Shown here piece by piece: positions 6,334 to 8,104 of a stretch of 8,104 nucleotides of DNA. Under the pieces are notes generated by a model. It was not told the DNA's origin. It ran no database searches and saw only the letters and a program-made list of their open reading frames with translations. The translations under genes were made by a program, and so were the position numbers. Positions within the stretch are counted from its first letter, which is position 1; every line of letters starts with the position of its first letter. Source of the DNA: Polynucleobacter meluiroseus (lineage in GTDB: Bacteria; Verrucomicrobiota; Verrucomicrobiia; Opitutales; UBA953); assembly GCA_943323725.2 (NCBI GenBank), contig CALPIW020000057.1, positions 1 to 8,104 on the forward strand, in the 5' to 3' direction.

Positions 6334-6423
6334 GGAAGTCGTTATGCCCCTGACCTTCGGTTTAGCAAGGTTTCGAGACGGGGACGCTTGCGCCCATCCG
6401 GGTTGCACCCACCCTGCAGGCCG
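6334..6423. other. Short divergent gap between BAM-LemA and DUF1365 genes
   Basis: If both chosen starts are right, these 90 bases must contain promoters in both directions. I see no consensus -35/-10 pair and no long inverted repeat, only a 5-bp ACCTT/AAGGT pair (6353-6357 and 6367-6371). The DUF1365 frame stays open leftward through this gap to 6325, and the LemA frame stays open rightward far beyond it, so start sites here are decided by homology and length, not by stops. Confidence 0.4.
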
Positions 6424-7269
6424 ATGCCCCGACTGTATGACGCAGAAGTGATGCACGCCCGGCTCTGGCCGAAGCGGCATGACTTCACGCACGCGGCCTT
6501 CGCCTGCTCGGTCGACGCCGCCGCGGTCGATGCCGTGAAAGGCGGAGGCTTCATGCTCGGCCGTGCCTGGTCGCCCTACCGCTTCCGCGACGGCGACTTC
6601 CTCCCGGCCGGCGAGGTCTTCCAGCCGGAAGGCGTCCCGCAGGCCTTCGCCGGCGCCACCCTCGCCGACCGTTTCCGCGCCTTCGCCGCCGCCCATGGCG
6701 AGCCCCTCCCCGCGCACGCGGTGATCCGGCTGGTCGCGATGCCACGCTCCTTCGGGAAATCTTATAACCCCGCGGTCTTCATGATGGCCACCGTCGACGG
6801 CGTCCTGACCTGCGGGATCGCCGAGGTCCATAATACGTTCGGCGAACGCAAGGCCTGGTTCCTCGGACGGTCCTGCCTCCGCCATGATTTCGACGGCGAC
6901 GCCTATCTGCGCCTGCGCGCCCCGAAACGTTTCTACGTCTCGCCGTTCTCGGCGCTGGACACCGAATTCGAGTTCACGCTCCGCCTGCCGGACGGACACT
7001 TGGCGATCACGGTCGACCACTACGAGGACGGACGGAAGACGCTCATCAGCGCTTGGACCGGACGACAGGTGCCGCTCACCGACGCGCGCCTGCTCTGGCT
7101 GACCGTCAAGTCGCCCCTGCTCATCCTGAAGGTCATCGCGCTCATCCATCTGCACGCCGCCTGGCTTTGGCTGGTGAAAAAACTTCCTTTCCGCCGCAAG
7201 GGCGACGACATTCCCCTGCAGCGCAACCTGCGGCACCCCACCTCCGAACTGACCGGCCGACATGACTAA
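6424..7269 (+). CDS. DUF1365 domain-containing protein
   Basis: 281 residues from the ATG at 6424. The N-terminus YDAEVMHARLWPKRHDF (5-21) matches the family's typical opening (tyr-x-G-x-V-x-H-x-R-x-x-P-x-x-H-x-F). Further landmarks are LVAMPRSFGKSYNPAVFM (103-120), AEVHNTFGER (133-142) and KRFYVSPF (168-175), the last two being the best conserved blocks of DUF1365. A hydrophobic helix at about 229-250 near the C-terminus, followed by KKLPFRRK, suggests membrane association. The biochemical function is not established; the family is almost always found with a COG2907 FAD protein and a CFA-like methyltransferase, which implies a shared role in fatty-acid modification. Here it overlaps the methyltransferase by 8 bases but is separated from the FAD gene by the antisense LemA fusion. 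In-frame extension to 6325 would add 33 residues unlike the family and is rejected. Family call firm. Confidence 0.92.
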   Translation: MPRLYDAEVMHARLWPKRHDFTHAAFACSVDAAAVDAVKGGGFMLGRAWSPYRFRDGDFLPAGEVFQPEGVPQAFAGATLADRFRAFAAAHGEPLPAHAVIRLVAMPRSFGKSYNPAVFMMATVDGVLTCGIAEVHNTFGERKAWFLGRSCLRHDFDGDAYLRLRAPKRFYVSPFSALDTEFEFTLRLPDGHLAITVDHYEDGRKTLISAWTGRQVPLTDARLLWLTVKSPLLILKVIALIHLHAAWLWLVKKLPFRRKGDDIPLQRNLRHPTSELTGRHD

Positions 7270-8104
7270 CCCCTCCCCTGCCGCCGGCTCCCTTGCCCGC
7301 CGCCTCGTCCTCCCCGAGCTCGCGAAGCTCACCAAAGGACGGCTGGTCCTCCGCCTACCCGAAGGCGCGGAGCTCGTGCTCGGCGACCCTCGCGCGACCG
7401 GCGGCGCCCGCATGGAGATCCGCGACGAGAACGCCTTCCGCCGCATCATGCTGGCCGCCGATATCGGCCTGACCGAAGGCTACATGGAGGGCGAGTGGGA
7501 TTCCCCTGACCTCAACGCGCTCATCGGCTTCTTCATCGAGAACATCGACCAGACCCCGGGCATGTCCGGCTCGGCCCGCAAGGCGATCGGCGTCGGCCTC
7601 TTCCGCATCGCCGACCGCATCGGCCACCTCCTGCGCCCGAACGACAAGCAGATGGTGCGTCGCAACATCTCGGAGCACTACGACGTCTCCAACGACTTCT
7701 TCCGACTCTTCCTCGACCCGTCGATGATGTATTCGTCGGCCCGCTGGGAAGGCACCGACTCCCTCGAACAGGCGCAGACCAACAAGAACGATTCCCTCTG
7801 CCGCTTCCTCCAGCTCAAGCCGACGGACCACGTCATCGAGATCGGCACCGGCTGGGGCGGCTGGGCCCTGCACGCCGTCAAGAAGTACGGCTGCCGCGTC
7901 ACCTCGCTCACCATCTCGCAGGCCCAGCACGACCTCGCCGTCGAGCGCGTCAAAGCCGCCGGCCTCTCGGACCGCATCACCGTCAAGCTCGAGGACTTCC
8001 GCGATCACCAGGGCACGTATGACAAGTGTGTCTCCATCGAGATGATGGAAGCCCTCGGGCATAAGTATCTTCCCGCCTTCTGCGCCTCGATCGGCCGCCT
8101 GCTC
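7262..8104 (+). CDS. CFA-synthase-like SAM methyltransferase, N-terminal 281 residues (3' end outside window)
   Basis: The ATG at 7262-7264 overlaps the DUF1365 stop as ATGACTAA, and the frame is open to the window edge (281 codons). Residues 1-130 are the N-terminal lipid-associating part, including GYMEGEWDSPDLNALI (73-88). Then come HYDVSNDFFRLFLDPSMMYS (139-158), the SAM-binding loop VIEIGTGWGG (191-200) and SIEMMEALGHKYLPAF (258-273), all diagnostic of cyclopropane-fatty-acyl-phospholipid synthases. These enzymes transfer a methyl from S-adenosylmethionine to the double bond of a membrane phospholipid acyl chain, giving a cyclopropane ring or a methyl branch. Glu263 aligns with the catalytic-site Glu of E. 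coli Cfa (E239). The position of E. coli Cys139 (Y-S-C-A-Y-W) is Ser here (Y-S-S-A-R-W, Ser159), as I recall for many COG2907-linked homologues. The remaining active-site His and Tyr would lie beyond the window. I leave the symbol blank because the product is uncertain. Confidence 0.93.
   Translation, partial: MTNPSPAAGSLARRLVLPELAKLTKGRLVLRLPEGAELVLGDPRATGGARMEIRDENAFRRIMLAADIGLTEGYMEGEWDSPDLNALIGFFIENIDQTPGMSGSARKAIGVGLFRIADRIGHLLRPNDKQMVRRNISEHYDVSNDFFRLFLDPSMMYSSARWEGTDSLEQAQTNKNDSLCRFLQLKPTDHVIEIGTGWGGWALHAVKKYGCRVTSLTISQAQHDLAVERVKAAGLSDRITVKLEDFRDHQGTYDKCVSIEMMEALGHKYLPAFCASIGRLL

Noticed and set aside
6371..6450. Cobalamin-type or other riboswitch before DUF1365
   Set aside because: A few G/C-rich words resemble riboswitch fragments, but no conserved core box or pairing scheme could be traced, and the stretch is too short for a complete aptamer.
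6334..7449. N-terminal extension of the BAM-LemA frame to 799 codons
   Set aside because: The extra residues are antisense to DUF1365 and to the start of the methyltransferase and show shadow-like composition. The predicted TM helix of the real protein begins just after the GTG at 6333.

Overview
This 8.1 kb window is a compact, GC-rich chromosomal segment with almost no noncoding DNA. The gene families (YHYH protein, ECF sigma factor with a small one-TM partner, secreted PDZ protein, LemA fused to a GIDE/BAM domain, cyclopropane-synthase cluster) and the GTAGGG hairpin repeats suggest a Gram-negative environmental bacterium. I lean towards Verrucomicrobiota (Opitutales-like), but this rests on gene content recalled from memory, not on a marker gene.

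Layout. (1) 1-566 (+): the 3' part of a YHYH-domain protein. (2) 567-777: a convergent intergenic region with three strong hairpins that all begin with GTAGGG; two of them face each other like a REPIN. (3) 778-2675 (-): a three-gene unit read right to left, ECF sigma factor > small membrane protein (probable anti-sigma factor) > secreted PDZ protein. (4) 2676-2798: a divergent promoter region with a perfect TTTAGGG-N5-CCCTAAA palindrome. (5) 2799-5049 (+): acyl-lipid/acyl-CoA Delta9-type desaturase overlapping a COG2907-type FAD oxidoreductase. (6) 5050-6333 (-): a GIDE/BAM-LemA fusion membrane protein, whose stop codon abuts the stop of the oxidoreductase. (7) 6334-6423: a short divergent gap. 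(8) 6424-8104 (+): DUF1365 protein overlapping a cyclopropane-fatty-acyl-phospholipid-synthase-like SAM methyltransferase that runs off the right edge.

How the genes may work together. FAD oxidoreductase (COG2907), DUF1365 and CFA-like methyltransferase form a recurrent bacterial cluster for modifying unsaturated acyl chains in membrane lipids. Here a desaturase that could make the double bond is translationally coupled to the front of it, and an ECF sigma/anti-sigma/PDZ unit diverges from it. A reasonable hypothesis is an envelope-stress-responsive membrane-lipid remodelling locus: the desaturase supplies the olefin, the methyltransferase adds the one-carbon unit, and the FAD and DUF1365 proteins process the product. 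The methyltransferase has Ser where E. coli Cfa has an active-site Cys, so the product may not be a plain cyclopropane. The BAM-LemA gene interrupts the cluster on the opposite strand. Control by this sigma factor is inferred from position only.
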